A stretch of 6,364 nt of DNA, taken from Elusimicrobiota bacterium (GTDB taxonomy: Bacteria; Ratteibacteria; UBA8468; B48-G9; JAFGKM01). This document shows positions 5,927 to 6,364 of this stretch, piece by piece. A program made the position numbers and the translations under genes. Under the pieces are notes generated by a model. The model made no database searches and was not told the DNA's origin. It saw only the letters and a program-made list of their open reading frames with translations. The stretch lies in the NCBI GenBank assembly GCA_012515635.1, contig JAAYXZ010000175.1:1-6364 (forward strand). Reading direction: 5' to 3'. Position 1 is the first letter of the stretch, and each line of letters begins with the position of its first letter.

Positions 5927-6364
5927 TCATCCTCCAAGATGTTGTTTGAAAAAACTAAGAATGGTCTCCCGATATTCAGAAGTAAATGCGCGGTCAAGCC
6001 CTATATGAACCCCTTCAACTTCCCATAACTTCTTTGGTTCAGGCGCTTTATTAAAAAGTCGTTTTGCATGCTCATAAGGGACAAAATCGTCTTCCACCGA
6101 ATGAATAATCAATATCGGGGATGTTATCTTATCTACAAAATATTCAGGGCTGTTTTCAATAAAACGCACACCCAGAACATATCTTCCCAACAGACGGGAA
6201 AAAGAAGAAAAAATATATTTCAAAGGCCCAAGGTTTTGATAATAATGTGTAACCATCTCAGGAAAATTAGCGAAAACGGAATCACTCACCAAAGCATCTA
6301 TCCCCTTATATTTTGCGGATGTAATAATCCCCATCGCCCCCCCTAAAGAATACCCCCAGACACC
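5927..6364 (-). CDS. Alpha/beta hydrolase, C-terminal part (5' end outside window)
   Basis: The frame stays open to the window edge, so at least 145 residues of a longer protein are seen. The Met at 6334 is internal, because the codons before it encode the nucleophile elbow GYSLGG (minus strand, visible residues 4-9) with the likely catalytic Ser6. The other triad members fit: Asp92 in ILIIHSVEDDFVP (84-96), matching the H-G-x-x-D-x-x-V-P pattern, and His120 in EVEGVHIGL (115-123). A helical cap-like stretch with YYQNLGPLKYIFSSFSRLLG lies at 41-60. This resembles the broad serine aminopeptidase/BAAT/dienelactone-hydrolase-like group of esterases, lipases and peptidases; the substrate is unknown. 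The missing N terminus may carry a signal or membrane segment. The stop TGA (5929-5927) lies at the start of the MATE gene, suggesting an operon. Confidence 0.88.
   Translation of the reverse strand, partial: GVWGYSLGGAMGIITSAKYKGIDALVSDSVFANFPEMVTHYYQNLGPLKYIFSSFSRLLGRYVLGVRFIENSPEYFVDKITSPILIIHSVEDDFVPYEHAKRLFNKAPEPKKLWEVEGVHIGLDRAFTSEYRETILSFFKQHLGG
5931..5935 (-). promoter_or_regulatory. GGAGG that helps decide the MATE start
   Basis: GGAGG on the minus strand lies inside the last codons of the hydrolase. It touches the ATG at 5930 directly and is 12 bases from the ATG at 5918. Zero spacing is not usable for ordinary initiation, which favours 5918 or termination-reinitiation. Confidence 0.5.

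Noticed and set aside
6332..6334. ATG as the start of the hydrolase
   Set aside because: The frame stays open upstream and encodes GYSLGG, the nucleophile elbow, so this Met is internal and the gene runs off the window.
1..6364. Mobile element, CRISPR array, phage, toxin-antitoxin or novel defence system
   Set aside because: No transposase, integrase, direct-repeat array, att-like duplication at the tRNA 3' ends or unknown multi-gene cassette is visible; nearly all coding space is taken by known families.

Overview
The window is a compact, AT-leaning bacterial chromosome segment. An LptD-type lipopolysaccharide-assembly protein, and perhaps a Skp/OmpH-like periplasmic protein, point to a diderm (Gram-negative-type) bacterium that exports LPS. 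The gene mix would fit an uncultured lineage such as Omnitrophota or a similar phylum, but that is a guess: nothing here fixes the taxon. Both tRNAs are bacterial and the genes start mostly at ATG. Several have strong Shine-Dalgarno (SD) sites.

Every protein gene reads on the minus strand. In transcription order, from the right edge: the C-terminal part of an alpha/beta hydrolase (6364-5927, cut by the window edge) runs directly into a MATE-family multidrug/Na+ exporter (5918-4500). A tRNA-Ala(GGC) on the plus strand (4406-4478) then converges on the exporter and has its own near-consensus promoter. A 162-base divergent region separates it from the second block: lptD (4243-2327), rph (2311-1568), rdgB (1596-1000), tRNA-Met(CAT) (945-871), an AMMECR1-domain gene (801-262), and the beginning of a membrane-anchored OmpH/Skp-like protein (197-1, cut by the left edge).

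lptD, rph and rdgB look like one transcription unit: only 15 bases separate lptD from rph, and rph overlaps rdgB by 29 bases. RNase PH (tRNA 3'-end trimming) and RdgB (clearing of non-canonical purine nucleotides) are a common bacterial pair. LptD belongs to outer-membrane biogenesis, as would the OmpH-like protein. tRNA-Met lies in the same direction just after rdgB and may be processed from that transcript.

No mobile element, CRISPR array, toxin-antitoxin module, phage gene or defence system is visible, and no intergenic stretch exceeds about 170 bases. I see no evidence for an undescribed system. The points worth a second look are small: a possible LptD inter-domain disulfide, start-site and overlap arrangements, a terminator-like hairpin built from the tRNA-Met 3' end, and an AMMECR1 gene apart from its usual partners.
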